Shown here piece by piece: positions 51,501-59,628 of a DNA stretch of 64,000 nucleotides. Each line of letters opens with the position of its first letter. The stretch's first letter is position 1. Position numbers and translations under genes: made by a program. Origin of the DNA: Streptomyces sp. NBC_00414. Its GTDB lineage: Bacteria > Actinomycetota > Actinomycetes > Streptomycetales > Streptomycetaceae. The notes beneath the pieces are model-generated. The model saw nothing but the letters and a program-made list of their open reading frames with translations, was not told the origin of the DNA and ran no database searches. The stretch covers positions 10,044,001 to 10,108,000 of the forward strand of contig NZ_CP107935.1 in assembly GCF_036038375.1 (NCBI RefSeq). Direction: 5' to 3'.

Positions 51501-53855
51501 TCATCCCGCGGCCAACGAGGTCAGCACCGTGGCGGCCAGCGCGGAGCGTGCGACCATGCCGGACACCGAGGTGTTCTCCGAGCGGGCGTGCGCGCCCGAG
51601 CCGACCGCGCCGATGCCGTCCAGGACGGGCGTGCCCGCGGCAACGACGAAGTTGCCGTCACTCGCGCCGCCGACGGACGCCTCCCGCAGGTCCTCCCCGA
51701 GCAACGCCGCGCAACGGCGGGCCAGTTCAGCGAGCGCCGCGACCTGTTCGGTGCGCTCGAAGACGGGCCGGTTCCAGTCCCCGGTGATCTCCACGCGGGT
51801 GCGCGGATCAACCGGGCTCAAGGCGGCGAGGGCATCGGTGACGCGGTTCTGCTCGGCCGCGGAGGCGACGCGGATGTCGATGCGGCCGACGGCCCGTCCG
51901 GCGGTGACGTTGCTGCGGGTGCCGCCCTCGACCACGCCCACGTTGAGGGAGGTGCCCGCGTCCGGGTCGCGCAGTTCGGCCAGGCGCAGGATCTGGTGGG
52001 CGAGTTCGTCGACCGCGCTAGCTCCGGCGGTGGGGTCGAGTCCGGCGTGGGCCTCGCTCCCGGTGACAGTGAGGGTGAAGAGTCCGACACCCTTGCGGGC
52101 CGTCTTGATCGCACCGTCCGCGGCCGCCTCGAAGACCATGGCGAGCCTGCTGCCGCGGGACCCGGCGACGATGGCCTCGTGGGAAGCGAGGCTGCCGGTC
52201 TCCTCGTCGCCGTTCAGCATCAGGGTGCAGGCCGGCCTGGGCAGGCCCAGGGCGTCGAGGGCGCGCAGGGCCCACACCGCTTGCACGAGACCGGCCTTCA
52301 TGTCGAACACGCCGGGCCCGCTGATGTGGTCGCCGTCCCGCAGGAAGGGCCAGTGGTCGAGAGTGCCGGTCGGCCAGACGGTGTCGTAGTGGCCGAGGAG
52401 CAGAACCGGCCTGCCGTCCTCGGCGGCCGGATCCCGGGCCGGGTACCGGCGGACGAGGATGTCCCCGGCCCCCGCCTCGGACCCCGTCCGCGCCCCGGCC
52501 TCCGCCTCCGCCTCCGCCCGGGGAAGAATCTCTTCGGCGTCCGGTGCCCCCAGACGCCGGTCCAGCCAGTCGCGCAGCCAGCCGAGACAAGCGGCGAGGT
52601 CGGCGGGGTCGTCGCTGGCACTGCCCTGGGAGGTGTACGCGTCGAGGTCGGCGACCATGTCCTCGCGGTGCTCGTCGAGCCACCGCCGAACCGCCGCGGC
52701 CTGCTCCGCCCCCGGCAACCGTCCGGGCACCGCGGGCCGGGAAGGCCGGCCAGGCTCCAGGCGGTCCGGCTCGTCCAGCAGTCCGGTCGCCGTCGGTCCG
52801 CTCGCCGTTGTTCCCGGCGGTGTCGGTCCGGCGAGGCGGTCCAGTTCCTCCAGCCGCGACTCCGACATCCCGTCCGGCGCGCCCTCCAGTTCGCGCAGGC
52901 CGTCCATGACGTTGCGCAGCAGTGGCGTGGGCAGTCCTTCGCGGGCCGCGTCGTCGAAGACGTCGGCGTAATGGGTGGTCACCTCGACGGGCCGGTGCCG
53001 TACGGCGAGGTCCCGCCAGATGCCGCTGCGGTCCTTCGCCTGGGTACGCAGCCACGCGCTCAGGCGGTCGAAGGCCGCGTCGCGCTCCGCCGGGTCCGTT
53101 CCTTGCCGCAAGGGGTGGGGGTCGAAGGCGTCGAAGGCCTCCAGAGTCACGCCGAGCCGGTCGGCGACGGCGAAGATCTCACCGGTGAGTCCGGCCATGG
53201 CGGGACGGTGCCGGTCGATGAGGTCGGCCATGGGCGCGTCGGCGAGGGCAGTGGCGGCGAGCATCGCCCCGAAGCCGGCCTTGGCCCACAGATACCCCTC
53301 GACGTTGTCGCTGGCCACGGCCGGGCCCCAGCTCCGCAGGTCGGCCACGACCGCGCGGACCCGGGGGCTCACCGGCGCGCCGCCGACCTCGCCGATGACG
53401 AGCGCACCGGCGCCGCCGTCCAGGACGACACCCGGTTCGACCACGTCGGCGAAGATGTTCACGAACGCGGCGACGGTCCGGTGGGCGCCCACGTGCTGGG
53501 CGATCAGGGCCTCGTTGAAGCCGTTCTGGAGGGAGACCACATAGCCGTCCGGCTCCAGGCGGGGCGCGATCCAGGCCGCCGCGGTGGCCGTCGCCTGTGC
53601 CTTCACGGCCAGCAGGACCCGTCCGAGGGTGCCGGAGAACTCGTCCGGAGTGGCGGCGGCGACCGGCACGCTCGTACGGGACTCGCCGTGTGCGACGACG
53701 AGGCCGCGGGCGCGGATCGCGGCCACGTGGGCGGGGTCGGTGTCGACGAGGGTGACCGGGTGGCCGGCCCGCGCGAGGGCGAAGGCCAGCGTGCCGCCGA
53801 TCGCACCCCCGCCGACGACGGTGTAGGCGGCCCGCTGCGGGGAGGGGTCGGTCAT
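51501..53855 (-). CDS. ketopantoate reductase-like / M20 metallopeptidase fusion
   Basis: 784 residues in one frame. N-terminal 1-330: 2-dehydropantoate 2-reductase fold with YTVVGGGAIGGTLAFALARAGHPVTLVDTD (NADPH site), VLLAVKAQATA and EGYLWAKAGFGAMLAATAL. A Pro/Ala/Gly linker (about 345-390) joins it to an M20 carboxypeptidase/aminoacylase-type enzyme: His489 in LLGHYDTVWPT, Asp in VFDMKAG, Glu-Glu in NGDEETGS, Glu in VFEAA, and last His in SGAHARSEN. All zinc ligands are present. There is no stop, frameshift or internal start signal at the join. Starts in ATGA overlap with the SDR gene. Fused enzymes suggest consecutive steps on one substrate, inferred only. Confidence 0.85.
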   Translation of the reverse strand: MTDPSPQRAAYTVVGGGAIGGTLAFALARAGHPVTLVDTDPAHVAAIRARGLVVAHGESRTSVPVAAATPDEFSGTLGRVLLAVKAQATATAAAWIAPRLEPDGYVVSLQNGFNEALIAQHVGAHRTVAAFVNIFADVVEPGVVLDGGAGALVIGEVGGAPVSPRVRAVVADLRSWGPAVASDNVEGYLWAKAGFGAMLAATALADAPMADLIDRHRPAMAGLTGEIFAVADRLGVTLEAFDAFDPHPLRQGTDPAERDAAFDRLSAWLRTQAKDRSGIWRDLAVRHRPVEVTTHYADVFDDAAREGLPTPLLRNVMDGLRELEGAPDGMSESRLEELDRLAGPTPPGTTASGPTATGLLDEPDRLEPGRPSRPAVPGRLPGAEQAAAVRRWLDEHREDMVADLDAYTSQGSASDDPADLAACLGWLRDWLDRRLGAPDAEEILPRAEAEAEAGARTGSEAGAGDILVRRYPARDPAAEDGRPVLLLGHYDTVWPTGTLDHWPFLRDGDHISGPGVFDMKAGLVQAVWALRALDALGLPRPACTLMLNGDEETGSLASHEAIVAGSRGSRLAMVFEAAADGAIKTARKGVGLFTLTVTGSEAHAGLDPTAGASAVDELAHQILRLAELRDPDAGTSLNVGVVEGGTRSNVTAGRAVGRIDIRVASAAEQNRVTDALAALSPVDPRTRVEITGDWNRPVFERTEQVAALAELARRCAALLGEDLREASVGGASDGNFVVAAGTPVLDGIGAVGSGAHARSENTSVSGMVARSALAATVLTSLAAG

Positions 53856-54670
53856 GAGGAGAGTCCTTCCGAGGTGGCGGCCGGGATCGCCGTGTGGGGG
53901 GTGGCGCGGGTGTCGCCGGGCTGCCAGATGCGGGGCAGGTGCAGGGCGCCCGTACTGGATCCGCCGTCCACGCGCAGGACCTCCCCGGTGATCCAGGAGG
54001 CGTCGGGGCCGGCGATCCAGCACACCGCGTGGGCGATGTCCCGCGGGCTGCCCGGGCGCCCCAGCGGGTTGGCGCCGATGGCCGAGGCGTACTCGGCGGA
54101 GACGGGATTGCAGTCGCTGTACACCTGGACGAACCCGGGGCTGACGGCGTTGACGCGGATGCCGTGCTCGCCCAGCTCCAGGGCGGCGGCCCGGGTGGCC
54201 ATCTCCAGAGCGGCCTTGGAACTCGCGTACGGGCCGCCGCCGGGGCGGGCCCGCAACGCGGAACCGGAGGAGATGTTGACGACCGCGCCGGACCGCCCGG
54301 CCGCCATGGCGAGCCGGGCGAACGCGGCGGTCGCGAGCACGGGGGCGCGGAGGTTCACGGCGAACAAGCGGTCCCAGGCGCGAGCGTCGACTTGCGCCAT
54401 GTCCAGGGACGGGTAGACACCCGCCGCGTTGACCAGAACGTCCACGGGGCCGTGCTCCGCCCAGGCCGCCTCGACCAGGGCGGCGGGCGCGTCCGGATCG
54501 GTGAGGTCCGCGGCGTGCGCCGTCGTGCCACCGCCCAGCCGGGCCACGGTCCGTTCCAGCGCCTCGGGATCGCGGTCGGCGAGCGTGAGCAGCGCACCTC
54601 GCGCGGCGAACTCCTCGGCGATCGCCCCGCCGATGCCTCCCGCGGCACCGGTGACGAGCACGTGCGCCAT
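53852..54670 (-). CDS. SDR-family oxidoreductase
   Basis: 272-residue short-chain dehydrogenase: VLVTGAAGGIGGAIAEEF, LADRDPEA (Asp, NAD type), VDVLVNAAGVYPS, ISSGSALRARPGGGPYASSK (Ser/Tyr/Lys) and NAVSPGFVQVY. Starts in the ATGA overlap with the MFS gene and ends in the ATGA overlap with the reductase-peptidase fusion, so the order is transporter, SDR, fusion enzyme. Contains the unusual YSDCNPVSAEYASAI loop after the catalytic region. Confidence 0.9.
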   Translation of the reverse strand: MAHVLVTGAAGGIGGAIAEEFAARGALLTLADRDPEALERTVARLGGGTTAHAADLTDPDAPAALVEAAWAEHGPVDVLVNAAGVYPSLDMAQVDARAWDRLFAVNLRAPVLATAAFARLAMAAGRSGAVVNISSGSALRARPGGGPYASSKAALEMATRAAALELGEHGIRVNAVSPGFVQVYSDCNPVSAEYASAIGANPLGRPGSPRDIAHAVCWIAGPDASWITGEVLRVDGGSSTGALHLPRIWQPGDTRATPHTAIPAATSEGLSS

Positions 54671-56001
54671 CAGTCGAACTCCTTGTCCTTGGTCTCCGGC
54701 ATCGTGAGGTAGACGACGAGGGAGATGAGCGCGGCGCCGGACACGTAGATCCACAACAGGTCGGTGTGGCCGTTCTCGTGCATCCAGGTGGTCAGGTAGG
54801 GCGCCGTGCCGCCGAAGACCGCTACGGCGAGGGCGTAGGGCAGGGCGATGCCCGTGGCGCGTACCTCCGCCGGGAACTGCTCGGCCATGATGACGGCGCA
54901 GTTGGCGGAGTAGCCGAGGATCAGCAGCATGCCGACGAGCTGGACCAGGAACAGACTGAGGAAGCTGCCGCTGAGCAGGTGCAGCAGCGGCCAGGCCAGG
55001 ACCACGAAGCCGCCGGCGAAGGCCGCCATGGTCGGCTTGCGGCCGATCCGGTCCGAGAGCAGCCCGACGAACGGCAGCGCGACGACGAACACGACCAGGC
55101 ACAGCGTCTGCGACAGCAGGGCCGTCTTCAGTGGGATGCCGGTGGTCAGATTCGCGTACGTGGGAAGGTAGTTGACCCAGATGTAGTAGGTCAGGGTGCC
55201 CGCGATCGTGATGCCGGCGACGCGCAGGGTCGCCGCCGGGTGCTCGACGAACATCGTCTTGACGGGGTTGGTACGGGTCCGGCCCGTGTCCTGCGCCTGG
55301 GTGAAGGACTCGGTGTCCTCGACCGTGACGCGCAGCCACAGACCGACCAGGCCGAGGAGCCCGCCGAAGACGAACGCGGCGCGCCAGCCCCAGGAGTGCA
55401 CGGCGTCGTCGCTGAGCGTCGAGGTGGTGAGGGTGCCCAGGAGCGAGGCGATGAGGACACCGCCCGCGACCGACACCTGCTGCCACGACCTGGCGAACGC
55501 GCGCCTGCCGCGGGCCGCCGACTCCACGAGGAAGGCGGAGGACGAACCGAACTCGCCGCCCGCTGAGAAGCCCTGGACCAGCCGGGCGACGAGCAGGACG
55601 AGTGGCGAGAGGACGCCGATGGTGTCGTAGTTCGGTGTGATCGCGATCAGGAAGCCGGCGCCCGCCATCAGGGCGACCGTGAGGGTCATGCCCTTCTTAC
55701 GGCCGTGGCGGTCGGCGTAGGCGCCGAGCACGGCGGCGCCGACGGGGCGCATCACGAAGCCGACGGCGAACACGGCGAGCGTGGACAGCAGGGCCACCGC
55801 TCCGTCGCCCTTGGGGAAGAACTCGTCAGCGATGATCTTGGCGAAGATGGAGTACAGGGCCCAGTCGACCCATTCGACGGTGTTGCCGATGGTGCCGGCG
55901 ACGATGGCCTTGCGCTGGGCGCCGCTCAGTCTGCCCGGGGCGGGGGAGCCGCCGCCTTTGGACAGGGGACCGGCGGGTGGCGTGGCGGATCCGGTGGTCA
56001 T
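54670..56001 (-). CDS. MFS transporter (metabolite:proton symporter type)
   Basis: 443 residues, 12 membrane helices. IVAGTIGNTVEWVDWALYSIFAKIIADEFF and GAYADRHGRKKGMTLTVALM are characteristic of the MHS group (shikimate, proline/betaine, alpha-ketoglutarate permeases), as is the motif GLLSDRIGRKPTM in the second half. An extended Ser/Pro/Gly N-terminal tail of about 25 residues is cytosolic. It begins in ATGA overlap with the deacetylase gene and feeds substrate to the enzymes of this operon. Confidence 0.9.
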   Translation of the reverse strand: MTTGSATPPAGPLSKGGGSPAPGRLSGAQRKAIVAGTIGNTVEWVDWALYSIFAKIIADEFFPKGDGAVALLSTLAVFAVGFVMRPVGAAVLGAYADRHGRKKGMTLTVALMAGAGFLIAITPNYDTIGVLSPLVLLVARLVQGFSAGGEFGSSSAFLVESAARGRRAFARSWQQVSVAGGVLIASLLGTLTTSTLSDDAVHSWGWRAAFVFGGLLGLVGLWLRVTVEDTESFTQAQDTGRTRTNPVKTMFVEHPAATLRVAGITIAGTLTYYIWVNYLPTYANLTTGIPLKTALLSQTLCLVVFVVALPFVGLLSDRIGRKPTMAAFAGGFVVLAWPLLHLLSGSFLSLFLVQLVGMLLILGYSANCAVIMAEQFPAEVRATGIALPYALAVAVFGGTAPYLTTWMHENGHTDLLWIYVSGAALISLVVYLTMPETKDKEFD

Positions 56002-56996
56002 GGCGTCTGCTCCGGGGCGTCGGGGACGGAACTGGCGGTCGTCCGGTCGTTCGGCGAGGTCGTCCCGCTGTTCGGTGGGGCCGTCTCGCCGTTCAGCGCG
56101 GTGCGGGCCATGGCGGCGAGTTGGGCGTGTGTGGCGTACCAGACGCCGGAGTGGGCGGCGATGTGGTCGAGGAGTCCGCGCAGCGCCACCAGCCGCGAGC
56201 GGTGGCCGATGACGTGCGGGTGCAGGGTGAGCTGGAAGACGCCGCCCTCTCGGTACGCGGCGTCGAATTCGTCGGTCCAGATCTCCAGCACGTCGCGCGG
56301 GCGGCTGTGCGGGCGGACGGAGCCGTAACGGTCCATCGTGAAGTACGGGGCGTCGTCCCGGATCCAGTCCACGGGAATCTCGACCAGGCCGGTGGGCCTG
56401 CCGTCGGCGACGATCTCGTAGGGCTCGTCGTCGGCCATCAGCGAGGAGTCGTAGGCGAAGCCGAGTTCGAGCATGATGTCGAGCGTCGAGTCGGAGAAGT
56501 CCCAGGACGGTGTGCGGATTCCGACGGGGCGCTGCCCGGTCAGCGTGTCGAGGGTGTCCAGGGCGCGTGCGGTCAGTTCCCGCTCGTCGGCGCGGCCCAG
56601 CAGCGTGTTGCGCTCGTGGATCCAGCCGTGGACGGCCAGTTCGTGCCCGTCACGCGTGTAAGCGCGGGCCTCCTCGGGGTGCAGGAGGGCGGAGACCGCC
56701 GGCATGAAGAACGTCGCGGGGACGCCGTACCGGGCGAGGAGGTCCAGGATCCGGGGTGCGCCGACGCGGGCGCCGTACTCGCCCTGGGCGAGGCGGCCGG
56801 GGCTGGTCTCGCCGTCGCGCAGCGGGATCGTCTCGTGGTCCGAGTCGAAGGACAGCGCGACGGCCACGCGGGCGCCGCCGGGCCAGCGGTCGGGGATCAG
56901 CCGCCGTCCGGCACGCACGGCGTCGGTGTGAGCGCGCCAGGTCTGTTCGGTCCAGCGCCAGCTGTCCGCGGGCAGGCCGGAGTCGTCTGTGGGCAT
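55998..56996 (-). CDS. polysaccharide deacetylase-fold hydrolase (PuuE/cyclic-imidase-like)
   Basis: 332 residues with a NodB-type barrel: VAVALSFDSDHETIPL (catalytic Asp), GVPATFFMPA, GHELAVHGWIHERNTLL (two metal His), IRTPSWDFSD and a C-terminal FQLTLHPHVIGH. The N-terminus and the HPHVIGHRSRL motif resemble allantoinase-like PuuE and cyclic-imide-hydrolysing enzymes rather than chitin deacetylases; no signal peptide, so it is cytosolic. Probably hydrolyses an amide ring or N-acyl bond. The C-terminus has a Thr/Ser/Pro-rich tail. First gene of the coupled operon. Confidence 0.85.
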   Translation of the reverse strand: MPTDDSGLPADSWRWTEQTWRAHTDAVRAGRRLIPDRWPGGARVAVALSFDSDHETIPLRDGETSPGRLAQGEYGARVGAPRILDLLARYGVPATFFMPAVSALLHPEEARAYTRDGHELAVHGWIHERNTLLGRADERELTARALDTLDTLTGQRPVGIRTPSWDFSDSTLDIMLELGFAYDSSLMADDEPYEIVADGRPTGLVEIPVDWIRDDAPYFTMDRYGSVRPHSRPRDVLEIWTDEFDAAYREGGVFQLTLHPHVIGHRSRLVALRGLLDHIAAHSGVWYATHAQLAAMARTALNGETAPPNSGTTSPNDRTTASSVPDAPEQTP

Positions 56997-57114
56997 GGTG
57001 ACTCCACGAGGGTCGGGGACGGGACGAAGAAGAGAAGAAGTGGGGGACGAGAGGTGGGACCGACGCCGGGAGCCGTCGCGGGGCCCGAAGGGGCGGGCGC
57101 TCGCTGAGGAGTGA

Positions 57115-57204
57115 CGGACTCACGCAGTACGGACTCAGGCAGTACGGACTTCGGCGGTGCGGACGCAAGCGGTGGGGACGTAAACGGTGGGGACTTAAGG
57201 GGTA
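57115..57204. repeat. 15-bp tandem repeat, six degenerate copies
   Basis: Units CGGACTCACGCAGTA, CGGACTCAGGCAGTA, CGGACTTCGGCGGTG, CGGACGCAAGCGGTG, GGGACGTAAACGGTG and GGGACTTAAGGGGTA start every 15 bases from 57115. The last one overlaps the 3' end of the Lrp gene. It separates the regulator gene from the deacetylase operon. Confidence 0.85.
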
Positions 57205-58217
57205 CGGGCTGCGGTGGGACGGACCATCCGGTGCCAGGAGTACTTCATGGTGACGAGGTGCAGTGTCACGTCGGAGGCCATCAGTCCAGGCAGCGCCCCG
57301 ATGACGTCACTGGTGTAGCGGAAGAGGTCGGTACGGCGGGGCAGCACCATGTGCCCGACGAGGTTGAAGCGGCCGGTCGCCGCGCCCAGGAACTTGGTTC
57401 CCGGATGCCGCGCGAGCTGGCGTCCCGCGGCGTCGAGCCGGTCGGGCTCGATCGACAGCCAGACCATGAACTCCGCGTCGTACCCGATCAGCGCCGGTTC
57501 GACGAGGGTGCGGAACTGGAGGACGCCGCGGGCGATGAGCCGGTCCATGGCCCGCGCGACGCTGGACTCGGTGTGCTCCAGGTTCCTGGCCAGGGTGCTG
57601 ACCGGGGTGCGGCCGTCCTCCTTGAGGGCCGCGACGACCGCCTGCTCCAGGGTGGTGAGCGCTTGTGGTGTCACGTCCCAGTCGGCGCGGTCGCAGGACG
57701 ACGCCAGGGTTTCGGGCCGCAGGTCGGCCGCCGCCTCGGCGGGCAGCAGCCCGGTGTCCCACATCGACGCCGAGGTGAACGCGCGGATGACCGGTACGGC
57801 CTCGGTGCTGGTGATGAGGTCGGCCGCCGGCAGATCGGTGAAGAGCATCCGCATCATCTCCTCGTTGTCGCGGGCGACGAAGTCGACGATCAGGTCGGCG
57901 GCGCCGGTGACGACGGCCACGAAGCGGACGTCCGGACTGGCGGTGAGCCGGTCCGCCACCTCCAGTCCCCGTCCGGGCCTGGCCTGAACCCGGACGAGCA
58001 TGGAGGATCCCTCCCGCGTCCGGTCCAGCTCCAGGGTGCCGACGACCCGCAGCAGCCCGCGCTCGCGCAGGGCCCGGTAGCGCCGCTGGGCGGTCGTCTC
58101 GCTGGCGTCCACCCACCGGGCCACCGCGCTCCACGGGGCACGACCGTTGAGCTGGAGCGCGGCGATGATGCGCCGGTCCAGTTCGTCGACGGTGTCCGCG
58201 GGGGCTCGGTGGTTCAT
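57195..58217 (-). CDS. Lrp/AsnC-family transcriptional regulator, two-domain
   Basis: 340 residues, about twice the usual length. Two Lrp/AsnC units: DELDRRIIAALQLNGRAPWSAVARWVDASETTAQRRYRAL followed by a RAM-like domain (SMLVRVQARPGRGLEV), then LTTLEQAVVAALKEDGRTPVSTLARNLEHTESSVARAMDRL with its own RAM domain (EFMVWLSIEPDRLDAAGRQLARHPG). Start at the ATG 12 codons inside the longest frame. Lies between a nitrilase gene and the deacetylase operon on the same strand, and likely controls one or both in response to an amino acid or related compound. Confidence 0.88.
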   Translation of the reverse strand: MNHRAPADTVDELDRRIIAALQLNGRAPWSAVARWVDASETTAQRRYRALRERGLLRVVGTLELDRTREGSSMLVRVQARPGRGLEVADRLTASPDVRFVAVVTGAADLIVDFVARDNEEMMRMLFTDLPAADLITSTEAVPVIRAFTSASMWDTGLLPAEAAADLRPETLASSCDRADWDVTPQALTTLEQAVVAALKEDGRTPVSTLARNLEHTESSVARAMDRLIARGVLQFRTLVEPALIGYDAEFMVWLSIEPDRLDAAGRQLARHPGTKFLGAATGRFNLVGHMVLPRRTDLFRYTSDVIGALPGLMASDVTLHLVTMKYSWHRMVRPTAARTP

Positions 58218-58396
58218 GGCGCCGACGCTAATGAGCACCTGGGCCGCCGTCAATGAAGGAATCCTGCATCGCCCCTGGTCAGGGTCGTGTCATCCAGCAC
58301 CCCGGGGGTTACGGAGGCGTAAAGGACGCAGTTGGGGCCCGTACGCGCGCATGGCTGGAAGATGACGGATTACGCCACATGCGTGTCTGAAAAAGT

Positions 58397-59380
58397 TCAC
58401 TCGGCGTCAGTGTGTGGGGTCCGCCCGGTGGTGACCGCGGTGCGGGGAGTCTCGTCGACGCGGAGGCTGAAGATGTCCGGGCGGCCGTAGTGGCCGGTCG
58501 GATCGAAGTCGAAACGGGCCCGGGTGAGGTCGTCCAGGTCGAGCCGCGCGCTCAGGATGCCCTCGCCGTCGCGCAGCGGACCGGCGAGGACGTCGCCGAG
58601 CGGAGAGACGATGACCGAGCCGCCGCCGATGAGGACGGTGTCCGGAGCGTCGCCCTGGACGGGACGGACGTCGGCGGGCAGGGCGTCCCGGCGCAGGTAC
58701 TGGCTCGCGCCGAGGACGAAGCAGCGGCCCTCCAGGGCGATGTGCCGCATGGTGGCCTGCCAGGCCTCACGGTCGTCCACCGTCGGGGCGCACCACAGGT
58801 CCACGCCCTTGGCGTACATCGCCGTGCGGAACAGTGGCATGTAGTTCTCCCAGCAGATGGCCGCGCCGAGGCGGGCGGCACCGGTGTCGATCACCGGGAG
58901 GGTGGAGCCGTCGCCCTGGCCCCAGAGGTAGCGCTCGGCGGCGGTCGGCATCAGTTTGCGGTGCAGGCCCAGATAGCCGCCGGGGCCGAGGAAGAGTGCC
59001 ACGCAGTAGAGGGTGCCGCCTTTGCGTTCGACCGCGCCGACCACGGCGTGACACCCCAGTTCCCGGGTGAGCGCGGCGAGGGCGTCCACCTCGGGGCCGG
59101 GGACGTCGATGGCGGAGGCGTGATACCGGCGGAACAACTCGCGGCCCTCCGGAGTCCGGCTCCCGACGGTGATGCCGAAATCGAGGCCCTTGGGGTAGCC
59201 CCCGAGGAACGCCTCGGGCAGGACGACCACCTCGGCACCGTGTTCGCCGACGGCCTGCCGGATCAGCTCCTCGGCACGCGCCACCGCGGCCGGCGTGTCG
59301 AACAGCGGGGCCGCGGCCTGGACAACGGCGGCGGTGACGAAACGGGGCTGGACGGCGGGCGGAGGAGTCACGGTATTCAT
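58397..59380 (-). CDS. nitrilase-family hydrolase
   Basis: 327 residues with the Glu-Lys-Cys triad: Glu in VVVLPEAFLGGYPKG, Lys in LHRKLMPTAAERYLWGQGDG, Cys in AAICWENYMPLFR. The CWENYMPL context and length point to true nitrilases (nitrile to acid plus ammonia) rather than amidases. The N-terminus is a Pro-rich tail. It shares its strand with the Lrp regulator downstream and probably belongs to the same nitrogen catabolic island. AAACGTTT and a GCCGAG-N7-CTCGGC repeat lie upstream. Confidence 0.9.
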   Translation of the reverse strand: MNTVTPPPAVQPRFVTAAVVQAAAPLFDTPAAVARAEELIRQAVGEHGAEVVVLPEAFLGGYPKGLDFGITVGSRTPEGRELFRRYHASAIDVPGPEVDALAALTRELGCHAVVGAVERKGGTLYCVALFLGPGGYLGLHRKLMPTAAERYLWGQGDGSTLPVIDTGAARLGAAICWENYMPLFRTAMYAKGVDLWCAPTVDDREAWQATMRHIALEGRCFVLGASQYLRRDALPADVRPVQGDAPDTVLIGGGSVIVSPLGDVLAGPLRDGEGILSARLDLDDLTRARFDFDPTGHYGRPDIFSLRVDETPRTAVTTGRTPHTDAE

Positions 59381-59414
59381 GCGGCGAGGCTAGGAAGCAC
59401 CCGGCACATCGGGC

Positions 59415-59442
59415 AAACGTTTCGCCGAGCAGTGTTCTCGGC
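59415..59442. promoter_or_regulatory. possible operators upstream of the nitrilase gene
   Basis: The palindrome AAACGTTT (59415-59422) and inverted repeat GCCGAG-N7-CTCGGC (59424-59442), 35-62 bases before the start. Candidate sites for the Lrp-type regulator. Confidence 0.4.
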
Positions 59443-59473
59443 ACTTGTCGCCGGACGGTGTCCCGGGAGACCT

Positions 59474-59550
<77 letters not shown>

Positions 59551-59564
59551 CGGACTCCGCAATC

Positions 59565-59603
59565 TGTGGCCAACATCCGTGGCCAACATCTGTGGCCAAC
59601 ACC
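59565..59603 (+). repeat. 13-bp tandem repeat TGTGGCCAACATC, 3 copies
   Basis: Copies at 59565-59577, 59578-59590 (first base C) and 59591-59603 (AC in place of AT near the end), directly following the CGAACCG array. Confidence 0.85.
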
Positions 59604-59628
59604 GGACGGTCGCCACGCGCGGTGGGCG

